A DNA stretch of 64,000 bases from Cytophagales bacterium (GTDB lineage Bacteria; Bacteroidota; Bacteroidia; Cytophagales; Spirosomataceae). Below, in pieces: positions 17,109-26,096 of this stretch (within the stretch, counting starts at the first letter, position 1; each line of letters starts with the position of its first letter). The DNA is taken from NCBI GenBank assembly GCA_004292855.1, contig RDXN01000051.1, positions 1 through 64,000 of the forward strand, read 5' to 3'. The notes under the pieces were generated by a model. It saw only the letters and a list, made by a program, of their open reading frames with translations, was not told the origin of the DNA and searched no databases. A program made the position numbers and the translations under genes.

Positions 17109-19697
17109 ATGAAACACCGTTTAACTGTCGTCTTGGGAGCCATCGTGTGCATGGCCATTGGACTGCCCGCTTCCGTGTCGGCACAGGTGCGTATTGGCGC
17201 GGGGGTCCCTGCCGTGACCGAACCCACACAGACCGTTGATCTGAACAATTATGCCGATCCAAAAGAATACGAGATTGGCGCGTTGACCGTTACGGGCACC
17301 CGGTTTCTGGACCCTAACTCGTTGGTGTCGCTGACGGGCCTGAAGGTGGGCGACAAAATCCGCATTCCGGGCGAAGCCCTTGGATCGTCTATCCGCAAGC
17401 TAATGGAATCGGGCCTGCTCGACGACGTGGAGCTGTTCGCCACCAACGTAACCGAGGGGAAGGTGTCGCTCAGTTTCCAGGTGAAAGACCGCCCCCGTCT
17501 GATGAAGGTGAACTTCATGGGCATCAAGAAAGGCGAACAGGAATCACTGAAAGACAAGGTGAAGCTCAACTTGGGCCGCGTGATCACCCCGACCGTGTCG
17601 AAAAACACGCAGATAGCCGTGCGCAAGTTCTTCATGGACAAAGGCTTTTTGAACACCAAGGTTAAGACAACGGTGATCCCCGACAGTACCCGCAACAACG
17701 CCACCATGCGCGTGTTGGTTGATAAGGGGCAGAAGGTAAAGATTGAGAAGATCACCCTGAACGGTCGCACTGAAGTAGAAGACAGCAAGGTGCGGATGAA
17801 AATGAAGGGTACAAAGGAAATGCGCTTCGGACGTGTGTTTACGCCCTCGAAGTTCGTCCCTAAAAAATACGAGGAAGATAAGCAGAAGCTGATTGGGTAT
17901 TATAACAAACTCGGTTACCGCGATGCCGCTGTAGAATCGGACTCGGTGATTAATGGGGGCGGCAAAACGATTAAGCTGGTCATGAACCTCAACGAAGGCC
18001 GCCGGTATTACGTCCGCGACATTTCGTTTGAAGGCAATTACCTCTACACGACCGAACGGCTCCGCGAGGTGCTTGGCGTTAAGAAGGGCGATATCTACAA
18101 CACCGAGGAACTCGAAAAACGCCTGAATGGTGATCCCGGTCAGGATTTGAGTTCACTCTACATGGACGACGGTTACCTGTATTTCAGCGCACAACCCGTT
18201 GAACGGGCAATTGAAGGTGACTCGCTTGATCTGGAAATCCGTATTTTCGAGGGCAAACAAGCCACCATCAACCGGATTATTCTGAATGGTAACACCAAGA
18301 CGAGCGACCACGTTGTGATGCGGCAAATTCGCACCCTGCCCGGTCAGAAATTCTCAAAAACACTCCTGATCCGTACGCAACGCGAATTGGCCACGCTCGG
18401 CTACTTCGACCCCGAAAAAATTGGCATCAACCCGCAACCGCAGGCCGACGGCACCGTGGATATTGAGTACACGGTTGAGGAAAAACCGTCCGACCAAATC
18501 GAATTGTCGGGTGGCTGGGGTGGTTTCATCGGCTTTGTAGGCACATTGGGCCTGACGTTCAACAACTTCTCGGCCCGCAACATTGGTAACGCCAACGCCT
18601 GGCGTCCGCTGCCAGCGGGCGATGGTCAGCGGGTATCAATTCGCTTTCAGGCCAACGGACGGCAATTTCAAACCTATTCGGTTTCGTTTGTGGAGCCGTG
18701 GCTCGGTGGTCGTAAACCAAACGCTCTGTCGTTTAGTGTAAGCAGCACGGTGTTCCGGCAGTTCAATCAGGCCGATCTGTTTTCGCGGGGTACGCGCAAC
18801 GCGGTGGCGGTCGGCGACTACAAAAACATTGCCATCTCACTGGGCCTTGGTCGGCAATTGAAACGTCCCGACGACTTTTTCTCGCTCAGCCACTCGCTCA
18901 CCTATCAGCGGTACGACCTGAACAACATCCCGTTGTTTGGTAACAACTACACCAACGGTATCTCAAACAACTTCACATTTAATACCACGCTCTCGCGCAA
19001 CAGCATCGACAACCCGCAGTTTCCACGGTCGGGGTCGGCGTTCTCGCTGAGTGGTTCGTTTACACCCCCGTACTCACTGTTCCGGGACAAAAACTTTAAG
19101 CCTGATGCCGAAAACCGCTTCAAGTGGGTCGAATACCACAAATGGATGTTCGACGCCACCTGGTATCAGACTGTGGTGGGCAAATTGGTATTGAGTGCCC
19201 GCGCACATATGGGCTTCCTGGGCAACTATAACCGCAGAACTGAGATTGGTCCCTTCGAGCGGTTCGTGTTGGGTGGTTCAGGCTTAGCGGGTCAGGGTGT
19301 GTTTGCCCTCGCGCAGGACATCGTTGGTTTGCGCGGCTATCCCGACCGGCAGGTGTACACTGCCGACAACAACCGCTCGGTGCAGGGAACGGCCATTGCC
19401 AGTCAAGGCGGGGTGGTATACAACAAGTTTGTGAGTGAACTTCGTTACCCGGTCTCGCTAAACCCCTCGGCTACCATTTTCGTGTTAGGCTTTGTGGAGG
19501 GTGGCAACAACTGGGGTAGCTACAAGCAGTTTAATCCATTCGACCTGAAGCGGTCGGCAGGGTTAGGTGCCCGTATTTTCATGCCTGCCTTTGGTTTGAT
19601 TGGTATCGACTATGGTTGGGGCTTCGACGCCATTCCGGGCGTTCAGAGAGCCAACACGGGTCAGTTCCACTTCACGATTGGACAGCAGATTCGGTAA
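17109..19697 (+). CDS. bamA: Outer-membrane protein assembly factor BamA
   Basis: 862 residues from ATG 17109, chosen over 17088 because it yields a clean signal peptide (MKHRLTVVLGAIVCMAIGLP, cleavage near VSAQ) and begins 1 nt after the uppS stop. POTRA repeats cover about 45-450 (KEYEIGALTVTGTRF; RYYVRDISFEGN; ATINRIILNGNTKTSDHVV), followed by the Omp85 beta-barrel (about 470-862) with PRSGSAFSLSGSF and a terminal FGLIGIDYGWGFD block. It inserts beta-barrel proteins into the outer membrane. Two Skp-like chaperone genes follow, forming a functional block. Confidence 0.96.
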   Translation: MKHRLTVVLGAIVCMAIGLPASVSAQVRIGAGVPAVTEPTQTVDLNNYADPKEYEIGALTVTGTRFLDPNSLVSLTGLKVGDKIRIPGEALGSSIRKLMESGLLDDVELFATNVTEGKVSLSFQVKDRPRLMKVNFMGIKKGEQESLKDKVKLNLGRVITPTVSKNTQIAVRKFFMDKGFLNTKVKTTVIPDSTRNNATMRVLVDKGQKVKIEKITLNGRTEVEDSKVRMKMKGTKEMRFGRVFTPSKFVPKKYEEDKQKLIGYYNKLGYRDAAVESDSVINGGGKTIKLVMNLNEGRRYYVRDISFEGNYLYTTERLREVLGVKKGDIYNTEELEKRLNGDPGQDLSSLYMDDGYLYFSAQPVERAIEGDSLDLEIRIFEGKQATINRIILNGNTKTSDHVVMRQIRTLPGQKFSKTLLIRTQRELATLGYFDPEKIGINPQPQADGTVDIEYTVEEKPSDQIELSGGWGGFIGFVGTLGLTFNNFSARNIGNANAWRPLPAGDGQRVSIRFQANGRQFQTYSVSFVEPWLGGRKPNALSFSVSSTVFRQFNQADLFSRGTRNAVAVGDYKNIAISLGLGRQLKRPDDFFSLSHSLTYQRYDLNNIPLFGNNYTNGISNNFTFNTTLSRNSIDNPQFPRSGSAFSLSGSFTPPYSLFRDKNFKPDAENRFKWVEYHKWMFDATWYQTVVGKLVLSARAHMGFLGNYNRRTEIGPFERFVLGGSGLAGQGVFALAQDIVGLRGYPDRQVYTADNNRSVQGTAIASQGGVVYNKFVSELRYPVSLNPSATIFVLGFVEGGNNWGSYKQFNPFDLKRSAGLGARIFMPAFGLIGIDYGWGFDAIPGVQRANTGQFHFTIGQQIR

Positions 19698-19700
19698 AAA

Positions 19701-19805
19701 TGTACAGTGAAGGGGTGCTTCGCCCGCCCGTAAGGCCGAATACAAAGTTAAGTTAAGCACACGAAGTTGGCCTTGCGGGCGGGCGAAGCACCCCTTCACT
19801 GTACA
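19701..19805. repeat. Long inverted repeat between bamA and the first skp
   Basis: Arms 19701-19737 and 19769-19805 are 37 nt long and match at 36 of 37 positions as inverted copies, with a 31-nt loop. The tips start TGTACAGTGA. It begins 4 nt after the bamA stop. It is far longer than a normal terminator and has no U-tract, so a MITE or REPIN-like element is the better reading. It may still stabilise or end the bamA message. Confidence 0.75.
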
Positions 19806-19943
19806 GAATTGGTACAACTTATCGTTCTACAAAAAATGACCGGTGGGCTGGGTGGTTCGGGTTTTGTGGTTGAAATTAAACCATCCGGCCACTGGTTTAT
19901 CAAAGACATACAAGCGTGATACATTCCGTTAAACCTCAATGAA

Positions 19944-20546
19944 ATGCGCATGAAAAAAGGACTGTTTTTGTTACTTTTGTGTTCTCTTTTTGGCGCATCG
20001 TCGGCCTCGGCACAAAAGTTTGGCTACATTGACTCGGAGTTTATACTGAGTAAAATGCCCGAATATCAGAAGGCTCTGACCGAGATCGACAAATTTGCCG
20101 ATAAGTGGTCGCGAGAAATTTTGGACAAAAACGCCGAGATCGAGAAGCTACAGCGGGCGTATCAGGCGGAGGAGATTTTGCTTACCGACGATATGAAACG
20201 TGAGCGGCAGCGGGTTATCGGTGACAAGGAACGCGAAGTACGCGAGTATAACAACAAGATCTTCGGTTACGAGGGTATGTTGTTCTCCAAAAAGAAAGAG
20301 TTAATCAAAACACCAATGGAACGGGTGAATCGGGCAGTCGAAAAAATTGTTGCCCAGAAAAAGCTCGATTTCATTTTTGATAAGGCCAGCGATTTTGTGA
20401 TGATCTATACCAATCCCAAACACGATTACACCGATTATGTAATGGAAGAAATGGGCCTGGATGTGGAGACTAAGCAGAAGAGCAACACCCCGGTGGCCGG
20501 TCAGCCGACCACTCCAGCAACGCAATCAACCGCAAAACCTAAATAA
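19944..20546 (+). CDS. OmpH/Skp-family periplasmic chaperone (copy 1)
   Basis: 200 residues. Signal peptide MRMKKGLFLLLLCSLFGASSASA (the start may be either the first Met or Met3). The mature protein begins QKFGYIDSEFILSKMPEY, the standard OmpH opening, followed by a long charged coiled coil (about 45-150) and a Pro/Thr-rich tail. Skp trimers shield unfolded outer-membrane proteins in transit to the Bam complex, fitting the place right after bamA. Copy 2 follows after a 16-nt gap, so both are likely on one transcript. Confidence 0.9.
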   Translation: MRMKKGLFLLLLCSLFGASSASAQKFGYIDSEFILSKMPEYQKALTEIDKFADKWSREILDKNAEIEKLQRAYQAEEILLTDDMKRERQRVIGDKEREVREYNNKIFGYEGMLFSKKKELIKTPMERVNRAVEKIVAQKKLDFIFDKASDFVMIYTNPKHDYTDYVMEEMGLDVETKQKSNTPVAGQPTTPATQSTAKPK

Positions 20547-20562
20547 ATAACAACCAATTCCA

Positions 20563-21207
20563 ATGAAGAAAAACATTGTCGTGGCGTTCGTAGCCGCACT
20601 CTTGTTCGGTGGTATCAACGCTCAGGCACAGGCTCAGGCAGCCGCGCCGGTTTCAGCAGCTCCTGCGGCCGCTGCTGGTCCGCTGAAGCTGGGTTATACA
20701 AGCATGGACTACCTGTTGTCGAAAACCCCCGAAGCAAAGGATATTCAGAATCAATTGACCATTCAGCGCACGCAACTCGAAAATGAGGCTAAGCGGATGG
20801 AGAAGGAGTTTCAGGACAAACTAGCTGCCTACGAAAAAGGTGGTGCGCAGATGTCAGAGGTAATTCGGGCCGACCGTGAGAAGGAGTTGCAGAGCCTGCA
20901 ATCACGCTTCCAGGAGTTCCAGCGCAACGCCGATACGCAGTTGCAGAACAAGTATCAGCAATTGGTGAATCCGGTAATCCAGAAAATCCAGAAGAACATC
21001 GACGCTGCCGCTAAAGAAAGCGGATACACCTACGTGTTCAATCTCGATGCAGGCGCGGGTACAGCCGTTATCCTGTTGCACGCCCCCGAAGAGAACAACA
21101 TCACTGACCTGGTTTTGAAGCGCATGGGCATCACGCCTGATCCGCCAAAGCCAGCCGGTGCAGCAGCCCCGGCCCCTACTACCCCGGCTGCTCCGAAGAA
21201 GAATTAA
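20563..21207 (+). CDS. OmpH/Skp-family periplasmic chaperone (copy 2)
   Basis: 214 residues. Signal peptide MKKNIVVAFVAALLFGGINAQA, an Ala/Pro-rich stretch, then LKLGYTSMDYLLSKTPEAKDI, the OmpH opening, and a coiled coil (about 60-150). The C-terminus is Ala/Pro-rich. It diverges from copy 1 in composition but keeps the same fold signature; two adjacent Skp paralogs after bamA are common in Bacteroidetes. They may form homo- or hetero-trimers, which the sequence cannot decide. Confidence 0.9.
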   Translation: MKKNIVVAFVAALLFGGINAQAQAQAAAPVSAAPAAAAGPLKLGYTSMDYLLSKTPEAKDIQNQLTIQRTQLENEAKRMEKEFQDKLAAYEKGGAQMSEVIRADREKELQSLQSRFQEFQRNADTQLQNKYQQLVNPVIQKIQKNIDAAAKESGYTYVFNLDAGAGTAVILLHAPEENNITDLVLKRMGITPDPPKPAGAAAPAPTTPAAPKKN

Positions 21208-21316
21208 TTTTTTGTCATGGCTCCGGCCACCCGGCCCGACGCAGGAGGGATCTACTCCGCGACTGCTCAAATCGAGGGTGAGGTCATTAGATCCCTCATT
21301 CTTCGGGATGACAAAA
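21208..21316. repeat. REP-like palindromic element (GTCAT...GAGGGATCT)
   Basis: The left side (21208-21253) runs from TTTTTTGTCAT to GAGGGATCT and the right side (21289-21316) from AGATCCCTC to GGGATGACAAAA, i.e. inverted ends with an interrupted middle. The same end words, TTGTCATTCCGA and GAGGAATCT, occur in the element at 38665-38744, so these look like two members of one dispersed family. Confidence 0.55.
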
Positions 21317-21317
21317 C

Positions 21318-21356
21318 AAAAAAGCCCCAGTCAGAGCGATCTGACCGGGGCTTTTT
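21318..21356. terminator. Bidirectional terminator between skp2 and the oxidoreductase
   Basis: AAAAAGCCCC-A-GTCAG pairs with CTGAC-C-GGGGCTTTTT around a 6-nt loop. It has U-tracts on both strands and lies between the convergent skp copy 2 (stop 21207) and the minus-strand gene ending at 21364. Confidence 0.85.
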
Positions 21357-21363
21357 TGTTTTG

Positions 21364-22554
21364 TTAAATATCCCGCTCTACAATCTTCCCACTTGATTTC
21401 TCTTTGAGGATAATTTTGTGCCGCCCATCATGGGTAACTTCTTCTTTGATCAGGTAGTGATCGGCATCGTAGTCGATGAGGTCGGGGCCGGAAGAAACGC
21501 CCTCTTTGCCACGCCAAACGGGGAGTTGCACGGGTTCCCATTGTTTGGTTTCGGCTGATTTATAAGCTGCATCCAGAATGGCGTTCACCACGTAGCCATC
21601 GTAGAATGTTTCGGCGGGTTCGCGACCGGCTTCGGCGGCTGTGAACATGTCGGTAAACATGTGATTATAGCCGAGGTCGTTCACCTCATCGCCCACCGGA
21701 AATAGCCAACCCGCATTCGATTCGGCTTTCTCGGCCACATAGTCCGATGCTTTGCCGGTCGTGAACATCTCGAAGCCCGTGCGGAGGAAGTTGTTGATCC
21801 AGATCGTGCCCTCGGTGCCCATCACCTCGTCGCGGAGGTCCATACCGCCCCGGAAGGTCCAGCTTACTTCGAACTGCCCGATGGCCCCGTTTTCGTACTT
21901 AACGAGCGCAATGGCATGGTCTTCGGCGTCGATAGGCTTCACCTGCGTAGCGGCCCAACACATCACCTCAACGGGCCGGATGTCTTTACCAATGAAGTTG
22001 CGGGAAATCTCGACACAATGGCAACCCAAGTCGAGCATACAGCCGCCCCCCGCCTGTTCTTTATCCCAAAACCAGTTGGAGTGTGGGCCAGGGTGAGCCT
22101 CCCGCGACTTAGCCCACAAAATGCGCCCCAACGCGCCACTTTTGACCGTTTCAAGCGATTTCAAAAACTTAGGTGAATAGCAAAGGTCTTCGAGGTAACC
22201 CCCGAAGATGCCCGCTTCCTCAACCATCTGCATCATACGCAGGGCTTCGTCGGCAGTGCGGCCCAGAGGCTTGGTGCAGACCACGTTTTTCTTGTGTTTA
22301 GCGCACAACTCAACAGCGGGCGCGTGGAGGTTGTTGGGGAGGGCAATGCACACCATCGTCACGTCGGGGTGGGCAATAACCTCTTCCATGTTTGTCGACC
22401 AGAACGAGCAGTCGTAATCGGTGGCAAACTTTTGGGCGGTTTCTTCCCGGCGGGCGTAGATCGCTACCACCCGGTCGCGGCTCCGTTGGCCGTGGAGCGA
22501 TTCGGCATAGAAGCGGCCAATGAAGCCGCCCCCCAGCATGGCAATTTTTTGCAT
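21364..22554 (-). CDS. Gfo/Idh/MocA family oxidoreductase
   Basis: 396 residues. N-terminal Rossmann domain with KIAMLGGGFIGRFYAESL (2-19) and VVAIYARREE. Conserved VCTKPLGRTADEALRM holds the EKP-like lysine used by the family (Lys95 region). The C-terminal alpha/beta domain includes GGCMLDLGCHCVEISRNF and GQFEVSWTFRGGMD. Members oxidise or reduce sugars and inositols with NAD(P). There is no signal peptide, unlike many secreted Bacteroidetes members, so it is cytosolic. Substrate unknown. pnuC is divergent, 60 nt away. Confidence 0.88.
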   Translation of the reverse strand: MQKIAMLGGGFIGRFYAESLHGQRSRDRVVAIYARREETAQKFATDYDCSFWSTNMEEVIAHPDVTMVCIALPNNLHAPAVELCAKHKKNVVCTKPLGRTADEALRMMQMVEEAGIFGGYLEDLCYSPKFLKSLETVKSGALGRILWAKSREAHPGPHSNWFWDKEQAGGGCMLDLGCHCVEISRNFIGKDIRPVEVMCWAATQVKPIDAEDHAIALVKYENGAIGQFEVSWTFRGGMDLRDEVMGTEGTIWINNFLRTGFEMFTTGKASDYVAEKAESNAGWLFPVGDEVNDLGYNHMFTDMFTAAEAGREPAETFYDGYVVNAILDAAYKSAETKQWEPVQLPVWRGKEGVSSGPDLIDYDADHYLIKEEVTHDGRHKIILKEKSSGKIVERDI

Positions 22555-22614
22555 AAAGTGTTTGTGTATTTTCGCCTTCTTAAAAGACCAAAACGGGATG
22601 AACTCCTACTATTC

Positions 22615-23295
22615 ATGACGGACTTTTTCGACATAAACACCGTGTTTTTTGTCCTTTGGGGCTACAACATGAGCTATCTGGAGTTTTTCGGGGTAGTCAG
22701 TGGGGCCGTAGCGGTGTGGTTGTCGGCGCGGGCCAACGTCTGGAGTTGGCCTATTGGTGCGGCAAGCGTGGTGTTGTTTTTCTTTTTGTTTTATCAGATT
22801 CAACTCTACCCCGACATGTTTTTGCAGGTGTTTTTCTTCGTAACCAACCTGCAAGGCTGGTGGCGATGGACCCACCCCAAACTGGGTGAAGAAACGCTTC
22901 AGAAAGAGCTAAAAATCTCTCAGACTCCCCCCCAGCAATTCATACTTTGGTCGGCAGGTGGGTTGTTGGCAACGGGGTTGTTGGGCACCTTTGCCAGTAA
23001 CCTGCACACGCTGTTTCCGATGGTGTTCAGCCAGCCCAGTTCGTTCCCTTATCTCGACTCGTTCACAACGACGATGAGCATTGTGGCGACATTCCTGATG
23101 ATTCAGAAACGTGTGGAATGCTGGTATGTATGGCTGCTGATCGACGTAGTACTTACTTATGTGTATTGGGCCAAAGATGTCCGGTTTGTGGCGGCTGAAT
23201 ATTTTGTGTTTTGCTTTATTGCGCTACAGGGAGCCTGGTACTGGACGCGCGAGTATCGGAGTTACAGTGGATTAGCCAAACACCCGCCCTCCTGA
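22615..23295 (+). CDS. pnuC: Nicotinamide riboside transporter PnuC
   Basis: 226 residues from ATG 22615. Longer readings upstream run antisense into the oxidoreductase gene and were dropped. About seven transmembrane helices; key text is LEFFGVVSGAVAVWLSARAN, VWSWPIGAASVVLFFFLFYQ, LYPDMFLQVFFFVTNLQGWW, and a C-terminal VLTYVYWAKDVRF, all typical of PnuC (the WxxN/W motifs line the substrate site). It imports nicotinamide riboside for NAD synthesis across the inner membrane. No NadR kinase is adjacent. Confidence 0.92.
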   Translation: MTDFFDINTVFFVLWGYNMSYLEFFGVVSGAVAVWLSARANVWSWPIGAASVVLFFFLFYQIQLYPDMFLQVFFFVTNLQGWWRWTHPKLGEETLQKELKISQTPPQQFILWSAGGLLATGLLGTFASNLHTLFPMVFSQPSSFPYLDSFTTTMSIVATFLMIQKRVECWYVWLLIDVVLTYVYWAKDVRFVAAEYFVFCFIALQGAWYWTREYRSYSGLAKHPPS

Positions 23296-23445
23296 TATGA
23301 TTACAATATAAATTTAGTGGATTATATAAATCAGTCAAAAATTAATTGAACTATTAAAAGAATTTTGTAAGTTAACAAGCTAATTATTAGGTAATTGCTA
23401 ATCTCAAGATATAATTTTGTGTTGAAAACCAAACAACCATTTCGT

Positions 23446-23754
23446 ATGGCAATTGCCAAACAATTTCTCAAGAGCAAGCCGGTCGCCAAAGTAACCTTTG
23501 AATTGCCCGCTCAAGCCGTAGACGGTGCCAAAGTAGTTTCGCTGGTTGGTGAGTTCAACGACTGGGACGTAACGGCTCAACCACTGAAGAAGCAAAAAGA
23601 TGGTTCATACAAAACCACGCTCGAACTGCCCGTAGGTAGCGAGTATCAATATCGTTTCGTGATCGACGGAGCCACCTGGGCCAACGACTGGGCCGCCGAC
23701 AAATACGTAGCGAGCGGAGTATCGGCTGAAGAGAATTCAGTAGTAGTTTTATAA
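23446..23754 (+). CDS. Small CBM48 (isoamylase N-terminal-like) protein
   Basis: 102 residues from ATG 23446; a longer TTG reading from 23395 lacks support. The whole protein is one early-set domain: KVTFELPAQAVDGAKVVSLVG, GEFNDWDVTAQPLKKQKDG, YRFVIDGATWANDWAADKYV. This is the glycogen-binding CBM48/AMPK-beta type fold (FNxWD and the YxFxVDG pattern). Cytosolic glycogen binding or a regulatory role is plausible. A TAATTTTG -7-like element (23412-23419) lies 27 nt upstream, and a strong terminator follows directly. Confidence 0.85.
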   Translation: MAIAKQFLKSKPVAKVTFELPAQAVDGAKVVSLVGEFNDWDVTAQPLKKQKDGSYKTTLELPVGSEYQYRFVIDGATWANDWAADKYVASGVSAEENSVVVL

Positions 23755-23789
23755 AAAAGAACCCCGGCCAATGGCCGGGGTTCTTTTTT
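23753..23789. terminator. Bidirectional terminator
   Basis: AAAAAAGAACCCCGGCC (23753-23769), a 3-nt loop, and GGCCGGGGTTCTTTTTT (23773-23789) form a perfect 17-bp stem with A/T ends on both sides. It separates the convergent CBM48 gene and the sugar isomerase-like gene, overlapping the stop codons of both. Confidence 0.92.
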
Positions 23790-24723
23790 AGACCGTAAAA
23801 CTATCCGACTCCACGTAGGCCCGGATCAGGGCTTCTTCGCCCTCTTTGCCCGGACGGGCGTTGCCGTGTTCCATGCCCCAGATGAATTCCTTGTTTTCGG
23901 CTTTGGCTTTCTGGTACACGTGCTTGAAAATGTTTTTGTAGTTGATCTCGCCCGTTGTTGGCTCGTTGCGGCCCGGATTGTCGCCGATCTGAAAATAGCC
24001 GATCTCGTTCCAACACCAGTTTATGTGCGGGATAATGTGCCCCTCGTTTTTCTGCATGTGGTACACGTCGAACAGAATTTTACAGGCGGGGCTGTTTACG
24101 GCGCGGCAAATTTCGTAGGTCTGATCGGAGGTGCGCAGGAACAGGTTGGGCGTGTCGCTCAAGGGTTCGAGCACCATCACCAACCCAGCCGGAGCCAGAA
24201 TGTCGGCTCCCCGTCGCAGGGCGTCGATCACGTGGCCAGTTTGGATGCCAATGGGCAGATTCCGCTCAAAATCACCCGGCACCACGGTCATGTACTTGGC
24301 GTTGCAGCGTTTGGCAACCTCCACGGCCCGCTTGCAGCCGTTCAGAAAAATATCGACAAATTCGGGCTTGCCAGCCGCGAGGGTATTGGCCCCGTTGCCG
24401 CCCTTGTCAACCACAAACACGCCCATTTTCATCCCCAACCGGGCCATTTCGGCTCCCATTTTTTCCTGTAGGGCCACGTCGCGGCCCATCATGCCGTTGT
24501 CTTCGAGAGCCGTGAACCCCTGATCGGCCATAAACTTGATCTGGTCGATGGGATCGTTGCCCGCCGAGTTCTTGAACATGCCAATGTGCGGGGCATAGTG
24601 GAGCTTAAACTTATTTTTGGCTAGTCCCGCAGGTTGTGAGTGCCAATTGGTGGCCGCAGCAGTACCCGAAATAGCGGTGCCTGCCGCAACGGAAGCTGAT
24701 TTTAGAAAATTCCGACGATGCAT
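23788..24723 (-). CDS. Secreted sugar phosphate isomerase/epimerase-like TIM-barrel protein
   Basis: 311 residues. The N-terminus MHRRNFLKSASVAAGTAISG carries RRNFLK, a Tat-type signal. The body is a xylose isomerase-like TIM barrel of the hydroxypyruvate isomerase kind: GFTALEDNGMMGRD, KYMTVVPGDFE, LVMVLEPLSDTPNLFL (metal-ligand Glu), ILFDVYHMQKNEG (Asp/His), YFQIGDNPGRNEP and FIWGMEHGNARPG. Bacteroidetes have many exported members acting on sugars, often next to Gfo/Idh/MocA enzymes; one such gene lies 1.2 kb away, though not in the same operon. The exact substrate is unknown. Confidence 0.85.
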   Translation of the reverse strand: MHRRNFLKSASVAAGTAISGTAAATNWHSQPAGLAKNKFKLHYAPHIGMFKNSAGNDPIDQIKFMADQGFTALEDNGMMGRDVALQEKMGAEMARLGMKMGVFVVDKGGNGANTLAAGKPEFVDIFLNGCKRAVEVAKRCNAKYMTVVPGDFERNLPIGIQTGHVIDALRRGADILAPAGLVMVLEPLSDTPNLFLRTSDQTYEICRAVNSPACKILFDVYHMQKNEGHIIPHINWCWNEIGYFQIGDNPGRNEPTTGEINYKNIFKHVYQKAKAENKEFIWGMEHGNARPGKEGEEALIRAYVESDSFTV

Positions 24724-24790
24724 GGAAAGTTGTGTTGGTTGAGATTCATTCTACCTATAAGCACAAGATTGCAGTTGCCTACCGCTATCA

Positions 24791-25990
24791 TTAGGCTTCG
24801 TTGTACACGGGTTTATAGGCCACGGCATCGACCACGATTTTGGCGATGATCTCGCGCATGATCTCCGACGAACCACCCGCAATGGTACCCACGCGTACAT
24901 CGCGGTAGGCCCGGCAAATGGGGTAATCCTCGATGTAGCCGTAACCGCCAAAAAACTGGAGGCAGGTATCGACCACACGCTTTTGCATTTCGGAGGTATA
25001 GAGCTTGGCCATTGAACACTCTTTCACGACCACCTCGCCCTGTGTGAAGAGCCAACAAGTGTGATGCACAAACTGCTTCGCCATTTCGACCTCGGTGGCT
25101 GCGTCGGCAATTTTGTGGCGGATAGCCTGAAATTTTCCGAGCTTTTTACCGAAGGCCTCACGCTCCTGCAAATACTGCAAGGTCCATTCCAGGGCTATCT
25201 CGGCCCCTGAAACGGCCATCACAGCCGCCACGAGCCGTTCGAGTTGCAGGCTCTCCATGAGATAATAAAACCCCATGTTCTCCATGCCGATGCGGTTCGT
25301 AACGGGCACACGCACCTCATCGAACCGGATTTCGGCGGTATCGGACGAGTGCCAGCCCATTTTATCGAGTTTGGTGCGCGTTACGCCAGGGCTGTCGAGG
25401 TCAACCACCACGAGACTGATGCCGTTGGCACCTGCATCCGGTTTCGTCTTAACTGTCAATGTGACGAAATCGCCGTAAGTGCCGTTGCTGATGAATGTTT
25501 TGGCTCCGTTAATTACGTACTCGTCCTGCCCGGTGTCGGGGTTGGTTTCGCGCCGGGCCGTAGTTCGGATGGCCGACACGTCGGAGCCGGTGTCGGGTTC
25601 GGTGATGGCGAGAGCGGCCACTTTCTGCCCCGCAATGGCCGGAACAAGGTATCTTTCTTTAAGAGCCGGGCTACCTGCTTTGGCGATGTGGTTGATGGCC
25701 ATAAACTCGTGAACGCTCACCGCCGTCGTGAAGCCGCCCATCCCGCAACGAGCCAATTCTTCCAGAAAGACCACCGAGAACCAGAAATCGGCGTTGGAAC
25801 CGCCGTGGTCTTCGGCGTAGGGCAGGCCCAGAAAGCCAAGTTCGCCCATACGCTTGAAAATAGAGAGGGGAATGCGCCGGGCCGCTTCCCACTCGGCGGT
25901 GTGAGGTACTACCTCTTTTTCGATAAACTGCCGGACGCCCTGCCGAAACAGTTCGTGTTCGTCGGTGAAGTACAAGGAGGGTCTTTTCAT
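24791..25990 (-). CDS. Acyl-CoA dehydrogenase
   Basis: 399 residues, medium/long-chain acyl-CoA dehydrogenase family. N-terminal helices (FTDEHELFRQGVRQFIEKEV), mid-domain ALAITEPDTGSDVSAIRTTA binding FAD and substrate, and the C-terminal QFFGGYGYIEDYPICRAYRDVRV with the usual catalytic Glu position, then GGSSEIMREIIAK. It introduces the alpha-beta double bond in acyl-CoA thioesters, passing electrons to ETF. No beta-oxidation partners are adjacent. A second, larger family member is at 35976-37793. Confidence 0.93.
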   Translation of the reverse strand: MKRPSLYFTDEHELFRQGVRQFIEKEVVPHTAEWEAARRIPLSIFKRMGELGFLGLPYAEDHGGSNADFWFSVVFLEELARCGMGGFTTAVSVHEFMAINHIAKAGSPALKERYLVPAIAGQKVAALAITEPDTGSDVSAIRTTARRETNPDTGQDEYVINGAKTFISNGTYGDFVTLTVKTKPDAGANGISLVVVDLDSPGVTRTKLDKMGWHSSDTAEIRFDEVRVPVTNRIGMENMGFYYLMESLQLERLVAAVMAVSGAEIALEWTLQYLQEREAFGKKLGKFQAIRHKIADAATEVEMAKQFVHHTCWLFTQGEVVVKECSMAKLYTSEMQKRVVDTCLQFFGGYGYIEDYPICRAYRDVRVGTIAGGSSEIMREIIAKIVVDAVAYKPVYNEA

Positions 25991-26096
25991 ATCATAAAGA
26001 TAGACGAACTGTCCCGTTAACGAAAGAGATTAAAATGAATGAAACATTCGGAACAAGCGGGCGTTTAGGGGGCAGTACCAAACTAATTAGTTCACT

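Noticed and set aside
22294-22614. Upstream extension of the pnuC frame
   Set aside because: It runs antisense into the oxidoreductase gene, and PnuC homology begins at the ATG 22615.
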